From Propionigenium maris DSM 9537 (GTDB lineage Bacteria > Fusobacteriota > Fusobacteriia > Fusobacteriales > Fusobacteriaceae), in NCBI RefSeq assembly GCF_027925155.1, contig NZ_BSDY01000005.1, positions 203,848-267,847 of the forward strand: 64,000 bases of DNA, read 5' to 3'. The position numbers and the translations under genes were made by a program. Positions within the stretch are counted from its first letter, which is position 1, and each line of letters opens with the position of its first letter. Positions 26,207 through 34,590 of this stretch are shown piece by piece. The notes beneath the pieces are model-generated. The model did not search any database, was not told where the DNA came from, and saw nothing but the letters and a program-made list of their open reading frames with translations.

Positions 26207-26497
26207 TTACTCTATGCTCTTTAGTATCATAATCTTAGCTTTTTCTTCCTTAAGTTCCTGGTTCTCCTTCTCTATAGCTTCCTGATCTGCACCTAGGGCT
26301 GCATCCTCAGCTAATCCCCTACTCATTCTTTCAGTGTATTCCATCTCTCTCTCGTCTACCTCTTTAATCTCCTGCCTGACATCTTCAAACTCAGAGGTGA
26401 TATACTGGTTGAAGCCCTGCATTCCTCCTGAACCTCCGCCACCTTGGGCATAGGTTAAACCACTGATCAATATGGTTAATATTAATAGTTTCTTCAT
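26207..26497 (-). CDS. small exported coiled-coil protein
   Basis: A 96-residue protein without a recognised family. A signal peptide of about 17 residues (KKLLILTILISGLTYA) is followed by a glycine stretch (GGGGSGG). A charged, Glu/Lys-rich helix runs to the C-terminus (about 30-96) with many E-x-x-E-K repeats, likely a coiled coil. Expected in the periplasm. An SD-like GGGAGG lies before the ATG. Orientation is convergent with the U32 genes. Confidence 0.7.
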   Translation of the reverse strand: MKKLLILTILISGLTYAQGGGGSGGMQGFNQYITSEFEDVRQEIKEVDEREMEYTERMSRGLAEDAALGADQEAIEKENQELKEEKAKIMILKSIE

Positions 26498-26750
26498 GGT
26501 ATACCTCCCTTCCTACTCTATTGTTTAATTAGATTAAGGTCTAAACTAACTGATACACTATATAATGGTCCTTCAAAATAAATTTATTTTAAAAAGTAAT
26601 ATAATTATTTTTAATAATAGGAGGGGAAGTCCTGGGGAAGGTGAGGCAAGATCTTCAAAATAATTTAGACTTATTTAATGAAAAGTGAAGTAATATCTAA
26701 GTGGAGTAATCCTATTAAATAAAGTATATTAGTGACATGGAGGGAGTAGA
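26498..26750. other. divergent AT-rich intergenic region
   Basis: About 250 bases between the divergent exported-protein and nitroreductase genes. Promoters for both must lie here, but I could not pick a pair with good -35 and -10 spacing. No ORF with an SD and no strong stem are visible. Confidence 0.4.
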
Positions 26751-27539
26751 ATGAATGAAGTGATTGAACTGCTTATGGAAAGGAAAAGTATAAGAGCCTA
26801 TGAGGAAAGAGAGATACCTCAGGAGATAAGGGAAAGGATACTGGAGTCAGCCATAAGAGCTCCCACTGCAGGAAATATGGTTCTCTACTCCATACTGGAG
26901 GTAGAGGATCAGGGAATAAAGGATAGACTGGTAGAAACATGTGATAATCAGCCAATGATAGCCAGGGCACCCCTTGTCCTTATATTTTTAGCAGATTTTA
27001 GAAAGTGGATGGACTACTTTGAAGTTTGTGATGTGAGGGTTATAAATGAGATGAAGGGGATAGAGGGCTACAAGCCTGGAGCAGGGGATTTTATGCTCTG
27101 TGTCAGCGATGCCCTTATTGCTGCTCAAAATGCAGTGGTAGCTGCAGAATCCATGGGAGTTGGCTCCTGCTATATCGGGGATATAATGGAGAACTATGAG
27201 ATCCACAGGGAACTCTTTGATCTTCCAGACTACACCTTCCCAGTGGGGCTGCTGTGCTTTGGATATCCTACTGAAAGTCAGCTGAGAAGGCCTCTGACTA
27301 CAAGGTTTCCCAGGGAAAGTGTTGTCTTTAAGGATAGGTACAGGAGGCTCGACAGGAAGGAGTTCCACAGGATGTACAGTGAGATGGATGAGAGAGTATT
27401 TAAGGGGAAGTACCTCGAGGGGTGCAACAATATAGGCCAGCACTACTATAAGAGGAAGGTGACCTCTGATTTCATGGCTGAGATGAACAGGTCTGTAGCT
27501 ACAGCCATCAAACTTTGGTGTGGGGAGCCCCAATATTAG
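26751..27539 (+). CDS. nitroreductase family FMN protein
   Basis: A 262-residue flavin-dependent oxidoreductase of the nitroreductase superfamily. The N-terminal flavin-binding segment (LLMERKSIRAYEEREIP) and the APTAGNMVLYSILEV motif near residue 37 are typical, as is the late GVGSCYIGDIMEN...PVGLLCFGYP block that closes the FMN site. Such enzymes use NAD(P)H to reduce nitroaromatics, quinones or other substrates as dimers; the natural substrate is unknown. The last 70 residues extend past the usual fold and contain a Cys (LEGCNN). GGAGGG precedes the ATG. Confidence 0.85.
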   Translation: MNEVIELLMERKSIRAYEEREIPQEIRERILESAIRAPTAGNMVLYSILEVEDQGIKDRLVETCDNQPMIARAPLVLIFLADFRKWMDYFEVCDVRVINEMKGIEGYKPGAGDFMLCVSDALIAAQNAVVAAESMGVGSCYIGDIMENYEIHRELFDLPDYTFPVGLLCFGYPTESQLRRPLTTRFPRESVVFKDRYRRLDRKEFHRMYSEMDERVFKGKYLEGCNNIGQHYYKRKVTSDFMAEMNRSVATAIKLWCGEPQY

Positions 27540-27636
27540 AGGAAGATTAAGAAAATAATAAAAAATTTTAAAAAAAATAAACTTTTAGTGTATTGGTGTA
27601 GTCAAAAAGTTGTAACAATTTTTTAGGGGGAGAAAG

Positions 27637-27720
27637 ATGAGAGTTTTGAAGAGTCTAGAATTAGTATTACTATTGCCTTTTATTGTCTTGGGGAAGCTGG
27701 AGCTTTTGTTTGAAAACTAA
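27637..27720 (+). CDS. candidate 27-aa hydrophobic small protein
   Basis: ATG with AGGGGG about 6 bases upstream opens a 27-codon frame ending in TAA. The peptide begins MRVLKSLELVLLLPFIVLG and is a single hydrophobic helix with a short charged tail, so it would insert in the membrane. It has its own downstream terminator and no overlap with other genes. The length is near chance level, so this is tentative. It could also be a leader peptide or a type I toxin-like peptide, but no antitoxin RNA was identified. Confidence 0.4.
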   Translation: MRVLKSLELVLLLPFIVLGKLELLFEN

Positions 27721-27761
27721 TCTTTTCATGGAGGAGAAGCAGCTAAATTAAAAGTAGAGGG

Positions 27762-27790
27762 GGAGTGGCTGAGGCTGCTCCTTTTTTATT
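27762..27790 (+). terminator. terminator after the small ORF
   Basis: GGAGTGGC / GCTGCTCC stem of 8 bp with two G-U pairs, a 4-base loop and TTTTTT. Confidence 0.75.
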
Positions 27791-27878
27791 ATTTAAGAAA
27801 AGTATAGGGTCATAGATTAATTCCATTGTAAAAAACAATTCCATAAGGTTATCAGGGGTGGAGCGTTACGCTCCTTTT
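27782..27878 (+). repeat. dispersed intergenic repeat, divergent copy E
   Basis: The head TTATTATTTAAGAAAAGTATAG resembles copies A-C, and the tail GGTTATCAGG keeps their GATTATCAGG. The distal hairpin has the same size but a different sequence (GGAGCG-TTA-CGCTCC, 27860-27874, then TTTT). This is a compensated change that preserves a terminator-like stem. Confidence 0.55.
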
Positions 27879-27977
27879 TAGCTGGGGAAGATTAAAATTT
27901 AATAATTAAGAAGGAAGAGAACTTTAAATGTGGGATATATAAGGTATCTAAGTATATTTACAGAGAGGGGGAAAATT

Positions 27978-29249
27978 ATGAAAAAAGTAATTTTATTCCT
28001 TGCACTACTAATAATGTCTGTAGGTGTAGTAGCAGAGAATATAGAGAGGCCACATATAGATGCAAAGAGGGGTTTAAATATTGAGAAGGTCATTGCCCTG
28101 GGAACTTCAGCTGAAGAAGATGAAAAGATAGAGGAAGGAGCAGTGAATGAGGAGCTACAGGAGTGGCAGGTAGTACGAAAATTTAGTAATGAGATAGAGG
28201 GAGAGTATCCAGTGGATTTAAAGTACCAGGGAACCCTTCCGGAAAATCTAAGCTATATAATAATAGCAAGACCCAGGATAAACCTTCGAGAGAAGCCTAC
28301 CACAGAGAGTGAGATAGTGGCCAAAGCCTACGAGGGAAAAAGATATAAGGTGCTGGAGCTTGTGGAAAATGACATGGGAGAGGAGTGGTATAGGATAGAT
28401 ACCCCTGAGGGGGAGGTCTTTGTCTATAAAAAGATAGTGCTCTTCAGAGAGTTCCGTTTTGCCAAGATGGAGGAGAAGATAGGGGAGCTGGAAGGTTTTA
28501 TAGAGGGAAGCATTGCCAGCGGCATGGAGGTAGCTTCAGTGAATGCCTATATACCCAACCCGAACAATGAAGGTCTTATGAGGGACACAGATAAGTATGG
28601 CAATGTAGAGGATCAGAGTGCTGTGGGATACTATAAGGGAACCAAAGTATTTGTAGCAGACAGGACCATAGTTGCCATAGAGGGTGAGGTAGGAAAAAGG
28701 TATCGAATAATTAAGCAGGGGGGAGAGGAGCCCTATCTGGATATATCCATGAGAAGGATCGACAAAAGACTTGTTATAGACAGTATGCCCAGAAAGGCCA
28801 TAGTAATAGATATAAAAAATCAGAACTTAGGAGTATATGAAAGGGAGGAGGACACGTGGAAGCTCATCTCCTATACCTACAGCAAGACGGGGATAGAGAG
28901 CAGGCTGGGATTCAAGACTCCAAGGGGGGCCTTCATAGTTCCCACGGCTAAAAACTTTATGATATATAACGACGCCTACGGTGAGAAGGAGGGATACGCC
29001 CAGTATGCAATAAGATTTTCAGGGGGAGGCTATATTCATGGGACACCATTTAACCTCACAGAGGAGGAGGAGTTGGAGAAGTATAGAAGGATAAAGGAAT
29101 CCCTCCTCGGAAGCTACCCCGGAACAAGGAAGTGTGTAAGAAATACCCTGGAACATGCCGAGTTTCTCTTTGACTGGGTAGTTGGAGAGGAGAGGAGAGA
29201 GGGGAACTTTCAGGGGATAGAGGAGAATGTAGTGGTAATCGTCATCTAG
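27978..29249 (+). CDS. exported SH3b and YkuD-type L,D-transpeptidase
   Basis: A 423-residue exported protein. A signal peptide (KKVILFLALLIMSVGVVA) precedes a bacterial SH3 domain (about 90-150, ARPRINLREKPTTESEIVAKAYEGKRYKVLEL). A YkuD catalytic domain lies in the C-terminal 170 residues. It opens with KAIVIDIKNQNLGVYE and carries the YIHGTPF element and, 33 residues later, a Cys-Val-Arg nucleophile motif in TRKCVRNT. L,D-transpeptidases make 3-3 peptidoglycan crosslinks or attach proteins to peptidoglycan; here the S-x-G-C spacing is altered, so activity is not certain. ATG at 27978 follows GAGAGGGGG. Confidence 0.85.
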   Translation: MKKVILFLALLIMSVGVVAENIERPHIDAKRGLNIEKVIALGTSAEEDEKIEEGAVNEELQEWQVVRKFSNEIEGEYPVDLKYQGTLPENLSYIIIARPRINLREKPTTESEIVAKAYEGKRYKVLELVENDMGEEWYRIDTPEGEVFVYKKIVLFREFRFAKMEEKIGELEGFIEGSIASGMEVASVNAYIPNPNNEGLMRDTDKYGNVEDQSAVGYYKGTKVFVADRTIVAIEGEVGKRYRIIKQGGEEPYLDISMRRIDKRLVIDSMPRKAIVIDIKNQNLGVYEREEDTWKLISYTYSKTGIESRLGFKTPRGAFIVPTAKNFMIYNDAYGEKEGYAQYAIRFSGGGYIHGTPFNLTEEEELEKYRRIKESLLGSYPGTRKCVRNTLEHAEFLFDWVVGEERREGNFQGIEENVVVIVI

Positions 29250-29281
29250 GACAGGAAGCAACTGAATATAGGCAGGTAAAT

Positions 29282-29310
29282 AAAAAAGCTGAGTTAATCT
29301 CAGCTTTTTT
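29282..29310. terminator. bidirectional terminator
   Basis: AGCTGAG / CTCAGCT flanked by A6 and T6 serves the L,D-transpeptidase gene and the convergent gene, whose stop codon lies in the stem. Confidence 0.9.
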
Positions 29311-29623
29311 CAATCCAGTGCTCTAAAAGGATCTTTGTAAGGTATGTATCCGATGGTCTCTCCTTAGAGACGATTAGCTTGTGGTTGCTGTCTAGGAAGA
29401 GGTAGTTGATATTCTTGCAGTTGGGACATGTAGAGCTGGCCACCTCTGAAAACTCATAGATATAGACATTGTTTAACTCCTCATCCAGGTTTTCAAGGTG
29501 CCACTGGGCCTTCTCATGAACCTTCTTCTTAAGGGGCTTGGGTCTCTTGGTTGTATATCTGTGATCACAGTGACAACAATTTATGGTGGTGTCATTTCCT
29601 GAGAATATATCAAAGATAGACAT
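29300..29623 (-). CDS. zinc-ribbon hypothetical protein
   Basis: A 107-residue soluble protein without a recognised name. Two knuckles frame it: CCHCDHRY near residues 16-19 and CPNCKN near 66-69, together giving a CxxC...CxxC zinc ribbon. The segment between is charged. An acidic helix (WHLENLDEELNNVYIY) precedes the second knuckle. The gene is alone, convergent with the transpeptidase. SD-like AGGAGT is present upstream on the minus strand. Confidence 0.7.
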   Translation of the reverse strand: MSIFDIFSGNDTTINCCHCDHRYTTKRPKPLKKKVHEKAQWHLENLDEELNNVYIYEFSEVASSTCPNCKNINYLFLDSNHKLIVSKERPSDTYLTKILLEHWIEKS

Positions 29624-29718
29624 AGAAACACTCCTTTCTTTACTTTATTTACTAGAAATATACCCATTAAATTAAAAAATCCTTTTGGAGAGTTTTAGAA
29701 GAAGTTGTGGAAAAAGTG

Positions 29719-29748
29719 TTGATTTCTCTATTTGATATAGGGTAAAAT
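29719..29748 (+). promoter_or_regulatory. promoter of the lipoprotein pair
   Basis: TTGATT (29719-29724) and TAAAAT (29743-29748) with 18-base spacing. Confidence 0.55.
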
Positions 29749-29786
29749 ACCAGGGTAGGTACCAATAAATAAGGAGGAATTAAGTT

Positions 29787-30029
29787 ATGAAGAAATTATT
29801 GATAGTAAGTGCAACAATGTTACTTTTAGTGGGATGCTCATCTGCAGATGAAAAATCAATGGATTCACAGATTACAGATCTCCAATCACAGGTGACAACA
29901 GTAGAGGCAAATACAGCTGAATTAAGAGATGAAGCAGTAAGCCTTAAGAATGAGGCTATGTCTCTAAACAAAAAAGTAGATATGTTAAACTCTAAAGTAG
30001 ACGCAATAAAAGAAGCACTATCTGAGTAG
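29787..30029 (+). CDS. small Lpp-like coiled-coil lipoprotein
   Basis: An 80-residue lipoprotein with signal peptide and lipobox LLVGC (Cys at about residue 17). A regular heptad coiled coil rich in A, V, L, S and D/E follows (about 25-80), similar in plan to Braun's lipoprotein. The usual C-terminal Lys for peptidoglycan attachment is absent (ends EALSE). Outer-membrane anchored. It lies 13 bp before the OmpA-like gene, so both may shape the outer membrane-peptidoglycan link. Confidence 0.8.
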   Translation: MKKLLIVSATMLLLVGCSSADEKSMDSQITDLQSQVTTVEANTAELRDEAVSLKNEAMSLNKKVDMLNSKVDAIKEALSE

Positions 30030-30042
30030 GAGGGAGTTGTAG

Positions 30043-30666
30043 ATGAAAAAAATATTAATATCTTTAGCTGCAGTAACTCTACTAGTAGGGTGTAGTTCTG
30101 CAAAAAAGGCGGATACATTAAATAATATGGAAACATCCCTTGCAAGGGTAGAGCAAGAGAACGCAGATGTTCAGGAGATGCTAGAGGGATACAAGTCGGA
30201 TATCCAGTCAGCTAAGGCGACAATCTCTTCTCTAGAGAGCGACATAAATGCTATAGATGCATTTGTAAATCCAGAGACTGTCTTCGACAAGGACGGAGTA
30301 ATAATCAAGCAGGAGAGAGACACACTGACTCTTATCATGCCTACAGATGTAGTATTTGACTTCAATAAGGCAACTATCAAAAATGAGTTTAAGCCAATGC
30401 TTGACACTGTAGCAGAAGCATTAAACATCTATACTGCACTTCAAGTAAAGATCGACGGACATACAGATAATGTAGGGGAGTATAACTACAATATGAGCCT
30501 TTCCAAGAAGAGAGCGGAAAGTGCAAAGAACTATCTTGTGTCTAAGGGTGTAGACACTAAGAGAGTGGAAACTGAAGGATTCAGCTTCTCCAAGCCAGTG
30601 GCATCCAATGCAACTCAAGAGGGAAGAGACAAGAACAGAAGAATCGAAGTTATCTTAAAGAAATAA
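30043..30666 (+). CDS. OmpA/Pal-type peptidoglycan-associated lipoprotein
   Basis: A 207-residue lipoprotein with lipobox LLVGC (Cys near 17), an acidic coiled-coil stalk (about 25-70) and a C-terminal OmpA domain (about 95-207). The peptidoglycan-binding signature is clear: VVFDFNKATIKNEF, KIDGHTDNVGEYNYNMSLSKKRAESAKNYL and the end QEGRDKNRRIEVILKK. The conserved Asp and Arg that bind diaminopimelate (DG-HTD and NRRIE) are present. The stalk resembles the small lipoprotein upstream, suggesting a shared origin or partner coiled coil. Confidence 0.93.
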   Translation: MKKILISLAAVTLLVGCSSAKKADTLNNMETSLARVEQENADVQEMLEGYKSDIQSAKATISSLESDINAIDAFVNPETVFDKDGVIIKQERDTLTLIMPTDVVFDFNKATIKNEFKPMLDTVAEALNIYTALQVKIDGHTDNVGEYNYNMSLSKKRAESAKNYLVSKGVDTKRVETEGFSFSKPVASNATQEGRDKNRRIEVILKK

Positions 30667-30680
30667 TTACAAGTAGGATG

Positions 30681-30711
30681 AGACCTGGGAGAAGATCCCG
30701 GGTCTTCTTTT
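30681..30711 (+). terminator. terminator of the lipoprotein pair
   Basis: AGACCTGGGA (30681-30690) / TCCCGGGTCT (30695-30704) with one G-U pair, then TCTTTTA. Confidence 0.85.
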
Positions 30712-30726
30712 ATAGGGAGAAGATCT

Positions 30727-31490
30727 GTGAATATATTGATAACAGGGGTAACCAGCGGGATAGGAAGAGCCCTCACTATAAGGTATATAGAGGAGGGACA
30801 CAGAGTAATCGGAGTGGCAAGAAGGGAGGAGAGGTTAAGGGCGCTAAGGGAGGAGCATGGGGAGAACTTCTCCTATATAAGGTGGGATCTCGGGCAGGTA
30901 GATAAGCTCGGGGGCCTGGTAGAGAGGATAGAGGATGAGGGAGTGGAGATAGATCTCCTTATAAACAATGCAGGTATGGGGAACTATGGAGAATTTGTAG
31001 AGGAAGAGATAGAGAAGGACCTTCAGATGATAGATATAAATATTACAGCTGCCACCTACCTTACCAAGGTTTATCTGAAGAGGATGAGGGAGAGAAATAG
31101 TGGTGGTATAATAAATGTGGCCTCCACTGCAGCTTTTCAGAGGGGGGGCCTCTCATGGCAGCTTACTATGGAACTAAGTCCTATACCCTTACCCTAGATG
31201 AGGGTATAAGGGGAGAGCTTTCCAAGATTTCAGGGAACAAGGTGAGGATCATGACCCTCTGCCCGGGACCTACCTCCACTGAATTTGTAGGAATGGAGGG
31301 AGGAAAGAAATCCATTGCCATAACAACTCCAGAGGAGGTGGCCTCAGAGTGCTACAGGGGATATTTAGAGGGAAGAGAGATAGTTATTCCAGGGAGGATA
31401 AACAGGCTAGCCAGCTTTGTGGGAAGGTTTATACCCAGAAAGATCCAGAGAGGCATTATCTACAGGATACAAAAAAATAAGAGACCCTAG
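30727..31490 (+). pseudogene. short-chain dehydrogenase/reductase, frameshifted at a G7 tract
   Basis: NAD(P)-dependent SDR split by one frameshift. The first frame (30727 on, GTG start with AGGGAGA SD) has the cofactor motif TGVTSGIGRALTIRY, the NNAGMGNYGEF block and the start of the catalytic Ser region (NVASTAAFQ). It then runs off frame at the seven-G run at 31142-31148. The second frame resumes with GGPLMAAYYGTKSYTLTL, which holds the catalytic Tyr-x-x-x-Lys. One extra G restores a continuous protein of about 254 residues. It could be a real pseudogene, a slippage switch or an assembly error. Confidence 0.85.
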
Positions 31491-31500
31491 GGTCTCTTTA
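31478..31500 (-). terminator. terminator of the acyltransferase gene
   Basis: The palindrome AAGAGACCC / GGGTCTCTT is followed on the minus strand by ATTTTTTT. The SDR stop codon lies in the loop. Confidence 0.85.
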
Positions 31501-32367
31501 ACTTTTATATAGTTTTTTATATAGTTTCCATCTGTCGTGGAACCACATCCACTGGCTTGGGTTTTCTCTTATAGCTTTTTCCATGGCATTGATGAGTTTC
31601 TGAGTGTTGTGAAGCACATCTGCCTTGAAGTTACCGGTTTTTTCAAGCTCCATTACCATGATTTTTGTGGTACAGGTATTATCCTTGTGCATCACATTGT
31701 AGCACCAGGCAAAGGGCATGTCATACTTGAGAGCGAGGGATACAGCACCTGTAGGGGCAACAGTCTCCTCACCAAAGAAGTCAACAACGGCTCCCTTATC
31801 CCTGTGGTCTGAAAACAGAGCAATTATATCTCCCTCTTGAATATGCTTCATAAGCTCTCTAGAGGTGGTTTTAGATTTTTTTAGGAGAGTAACGTTTGCT
31901 TCCTCTCTGTTCTTTGTAATATATTCATCCAGGTAGGGGTTTCTCTGAGCCTTGGCTACAGTTGTGAAGTGAAACTTTTCAGCAGCTTTAAGGGAGGCTT
32001 CCATATTTCCCATGTGCATGGTAGCAACCATAATTCCCTTTCCTTCGGTATAGAGTTTTTCAACTTCTTCCATTCCTACTAATTTAACATTCCCCTCTTT
32101 CTTTAAATACTCCCTGAACCACATGGAGGAAAGAAAAGCCTTTGACATAATCTTATATGAGTTAAGAGCGATTTTTTCCCTCTGTTTATCTGTTTTTTCA
32201 GGAAAAGCTAGCTTTAAGTTGGCAAGGGCTATGAGCCTTCTCTTTTTAATAAGCTTATAACCTACTACAGCTAAAAATTCAGCAAACTTAAAACGAGACC
32301 TTTCAGGGAACAACATCAATATTTTAAGTAAAACCATGGTGATAAAAAATTCAAATTTATGTTTCAT
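31498..32367 (-). CDS. LpxL/HtrB-family lysophospholipid or lipid A acyltransferase
   Basis: Inner-membrane acyltransferase of 289 residues that transfers a secondary acyl chain onto lipid A or a related lipid. After an N-terminal hydrophobic segment (about 8-25) come the ALANLKLAFPE motif and the catalytic H-x4-E (HMGNME near residue 117). The QRNPYLDEYITKNRE block and the FSDHRDKG...FFGEE substrate element follow, as is usual for LpxL-type enzymes. It suggests a lipopolysaccharide-bearing outer membrane. It is a single gene convergent with the SDR. Confidence 0.88.
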   Translation of the reverse strand: MKHKFEFFITMVLLKILMLFPERSRFKFAEFLAVVGYKLIKKRRLIALANLKLAFPEKTDKQREKIALNSYKIMSKAFLSSMWFREYLKKEGNVKLVGMEEVEKLYTEGKGIMVATMHMGNMEASLKAAEKFHFTTVAKAQRNPYLDEYITKNREEANVTLLKKSKTTSRELMKHIQEGDIIALFSDHRDKGAVVDFFGEETVAPTGAVSLALKYDMPFAWCYNVMHKDNTCTTKIMVMELEKTGNFKADVLHNTQKLINAMEKAIRENPSQWMWFHDRWKLYKKLYKS

Positions 32368-32500
32368 ATGAAAAGATCCTCCGTACCATTATATTATGGA
32401 ATAAAATAAAAAATCATCAGAGTATATTTTAACACAATAACCTACCATCTACAAGAAAATGATATTGTGTACACTTGTACTTAAACAAATTAAAAATAAT

Positions 32501-32529
32501 TTGACAAGGTTTGGTAATAAACGTATATT
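32501..32529 (+). promoter_or_regulatory. fbp promoter
   Basis: Consensus TTGACA (32501-32506), 17-base spacer, TATATT (32524-32529). Confidence 0.8.
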
Positions 32530-32562
32530 AAATAGAAAACAGAGGAAAGGGCGGGATAGTTA

Positions 32563-34524
32563 ATGAGAGATTTGGATTACTTAAGGCTCCTGGGAAAGCA
32601 GTATCAGACTATTGGAGATGTCACTACAGAGATAATAAATCTTAAGGCGATACTTAACCTTCCAAAGGGGACTGAACACTTTTTGACGGATATACACGGG
32701 GAGTATGAAGCTTTCACCCATCACCTGAGGACAGCCTCAGGGGTATTGAAGTTTAAAGTGGATGATATTTTTGGATTCTCCATGTCACAGGAGGACAAGA
32801 TAAACTTTACAACACTTATCTTCTATCCAGAGGAAAAGATAAAGCAGGTAAAGGAAATAGAGGAGAATATGAAGGACTGGTACAGGGTAAATATGTACAG
32901 GCTTATCTCTATATGTAAGGTTGTTTCCTCAAAGTATACGAGATCTAAGGTAAGAAAGGCTCTGCCTAAGGATTTTTCCTACATCCTTGAGGAGCTTCTA
33001 AACCTGGAATCTACACAGTTAAATAAGGAAGACTACTACCACCAGATAATAAACACGATAATTGAACTTGAAAGATCCGATGAGTTTATAGTGGCTATAT
33101 CCAAGGTTATTCAGAGACTGGCTGTGGACAAGCTACACATCATAGGGGATGTCTACGATAGAGGTTATGGAGCTCACCTGGTAATGGATGAACTCATGAA
33201 GCATCACAATGTGGATATTCAGTGGGGGAACCACGATATCCTGTGGATGGGAGCTGCCCTTGGGCATCCTATAATGGTAGCTACAGCTATCAGAATCTCC
33301 CTGAGATATGGTAACCTGGAGAGTCTGGAGGAGGGGTATGGAATAAACATGCTTCCCCTTGGATCCCTTGCCATGAGAGAGTATGGGAGCGATTCCTGCA
33401 AGGAGTTTATACCTAAGCTGAGTCAGGAGCAGTTCTACAGCGAGAAGGACAAGGAGCTTATTGCAAAGATGCATAAGGCCATAGCCATCATACAGTTTAA
33501 GCTTGAAGGGGGAGCTATTCCCAAGAGAAAAGAGTTTGGGATGGATGACAGGATGCTCCTTCACAAGATCGACTATGAGAAGGGAACTATCAATATAGAG
33601 GGGAAGGACTATAAGCTTACCAGCAACAGCTTTCCTACAGTAGATCCCAAGGATCCATATAAGCTGACCAAGGAGGAGGAGGAGGTAGTTAAAAAGCTGA
33701 CCTTCTACTTTAAAAACAGCGAGAAGCTTCAAAAGCATATGCACTTCTTCTACACAAATGGTTCCCTCTATCTGAACTACAACGGAAACCTTCTCTACCA
33801 TGGTTGCCTTGTGCTAGATGAGATGGGGGAGTACAAGCCCTTTGAGATAGACGGGAAGAAGTATATGGGAAGGGAGCTTCTGGATAAATTTGAGCAGCTT
33901 GTGAGAAAGGCTTACTTTACAAAGGATATCTACTCAGTAGACTGGTTATGGTATCTGTGGGCTGGAAAGAAGTCTCCTATGTTTGCAAAGAGTAAGATGG
34001 CTACCTTTGAAAGATACTTCCTCAAGGAGAAGGCACTTCACAAGGAGGCACTGAACCCTTACTTCTACCTGAGAGACAGGGAGGATATATGCCAGAAGAT
34101 CCTCAAGGACTTCGACCTTGACCCAGAAACAGGTCATATAATCAACGGTCACACCCCTGTAGAGGAAAAAAACGGGGAAAGTCCTATAAAGGCAGGGGGA
34201 AGACTTCTAGTAATCGACGGAGGATTCTCCAGAGCATACCAGCCAAAGACCGGAATTGCAGGTTACACCCTTATCTACAACTCGTGGGGACTGAGACTTG
34301 TATCCCACAAGCCCTTCACCTCAATTGAAAAAGCAGTTAGGGAAGGGGTAGAGATAAAATCCAGTATGAGAGTATTGGAGAAGACCAACAGAAAAACTGT
34401 AGCAGATACAGATATTGGAAGGGAGCTCAAGGATCAGATACAGGACCTCAGATCTCTTCTGGCTGCCTATAGAAATGGTACAGTAAAGGAAAAAATATCT
34501 AAACCAAATGAAAACTGCCTTTAG
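32563..34524 (+). CDS. fbp: class III fructose-1,6-bisphosphatase
   Basis: Gluconeogenic phosphatase turning fructose 1,6-bisphosphate into fructose 6-phosphate. The 653-residue size is characteristic of the class III form found in Firmicutes and some anaerobes. It carries the metallophosphoesterase metal motifs: FLTDIHGEYEAFTHHLR near residue 40, IIGDVYDRG near 198, and WGNHDILWMGAALGHP near 222. NGHTPVEEKNGESPIKAGGRLLVIDGGFSRAYQ follows near 527. Class III enzymes are activated by phosphoenolpyruvate in B. subtilis, which would fit the PTS and HprK control encoded downstream. Confidence 0.95.
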   Translation: MRDLDYLRLLGKQYQTIGDVTTEIINLKAILNLPKGTEHFLTDIHGEYEAFTHHLRTASGVLKFKVDDIFGFSMSQEDKINFTTLIFYPEEKIKQVKEIEENMKDWYRVNMYRLISICKVVSSKYTRSKVRKALPKDFSYILEELLNLESTQLNKEDYYHQIINTIIELERSDEFIVAISKVIQRLAVDKLHIIGDVYDRGYGAHLVMDELMKHHNVDIQWGNHDILWMGAALGHPIMVATAIRISLRYGNLESLEEGYGINMLPLGSLAMREYGSDSCKEFIPKLSQEQFYSEKDKELIAKMHKAIAIIQFKLEGGAIPKRKEFGMDDRMLLHKIDYEKGTINIEGKDYKLTSNSFPTVDPKDPYKLTKEEEEVVKKLTFYFKNSEKLQKHMHFFYTNGSLYLNYNGNLLYHGCLVLDEMGEYKPFEIDGKKYMGRELLDKFEQLVRKAYFTKDIYSVDWLWYLWAGKKSPMFAKSKMATFERYFLKEKALHKEALNPYFYLRDREDICQKILKDFDLDPETGHIINGHTPVEEKNGESPIKAGGRLLVIDGGFSRAYQPKTGIAGYTLIYNSWGLRLVSHKPFTSIEKAVREGVEIKSSMRVLEKTNRKTVADTDIGRELKDQIQDLRSLLAAYRNGTVKEKISKPNENCL

Positions 34525-34537
34525 GGGCAGTTTTTCT
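34513..34537 (+). terminator. fbp terminator
   Basis: AACTGCC (34513-34519) / GGCAGTT (34526-34532), loop containing the stop codon, then TTTT. Confidence 0.85.
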
Positions 34538-34590
34538 ATATAAAAGGAAGCCCCCAACTTTTAGAGTAAGTGTTTTTAAGGGGTGATATT

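Larger units (their letters stand above)
27540..27929 (+). other. intergenic region with small ORF, terminator and repeat
   Basis: This 390-base stretch contains a 27-codon ORF (27637-27720) with an SD, a terminator (27762-27790) and a divergent repeat copy (27782-27878) that ends in a second terminator-like hairpin. Nothing else is recognised. Confidence 0.5.
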
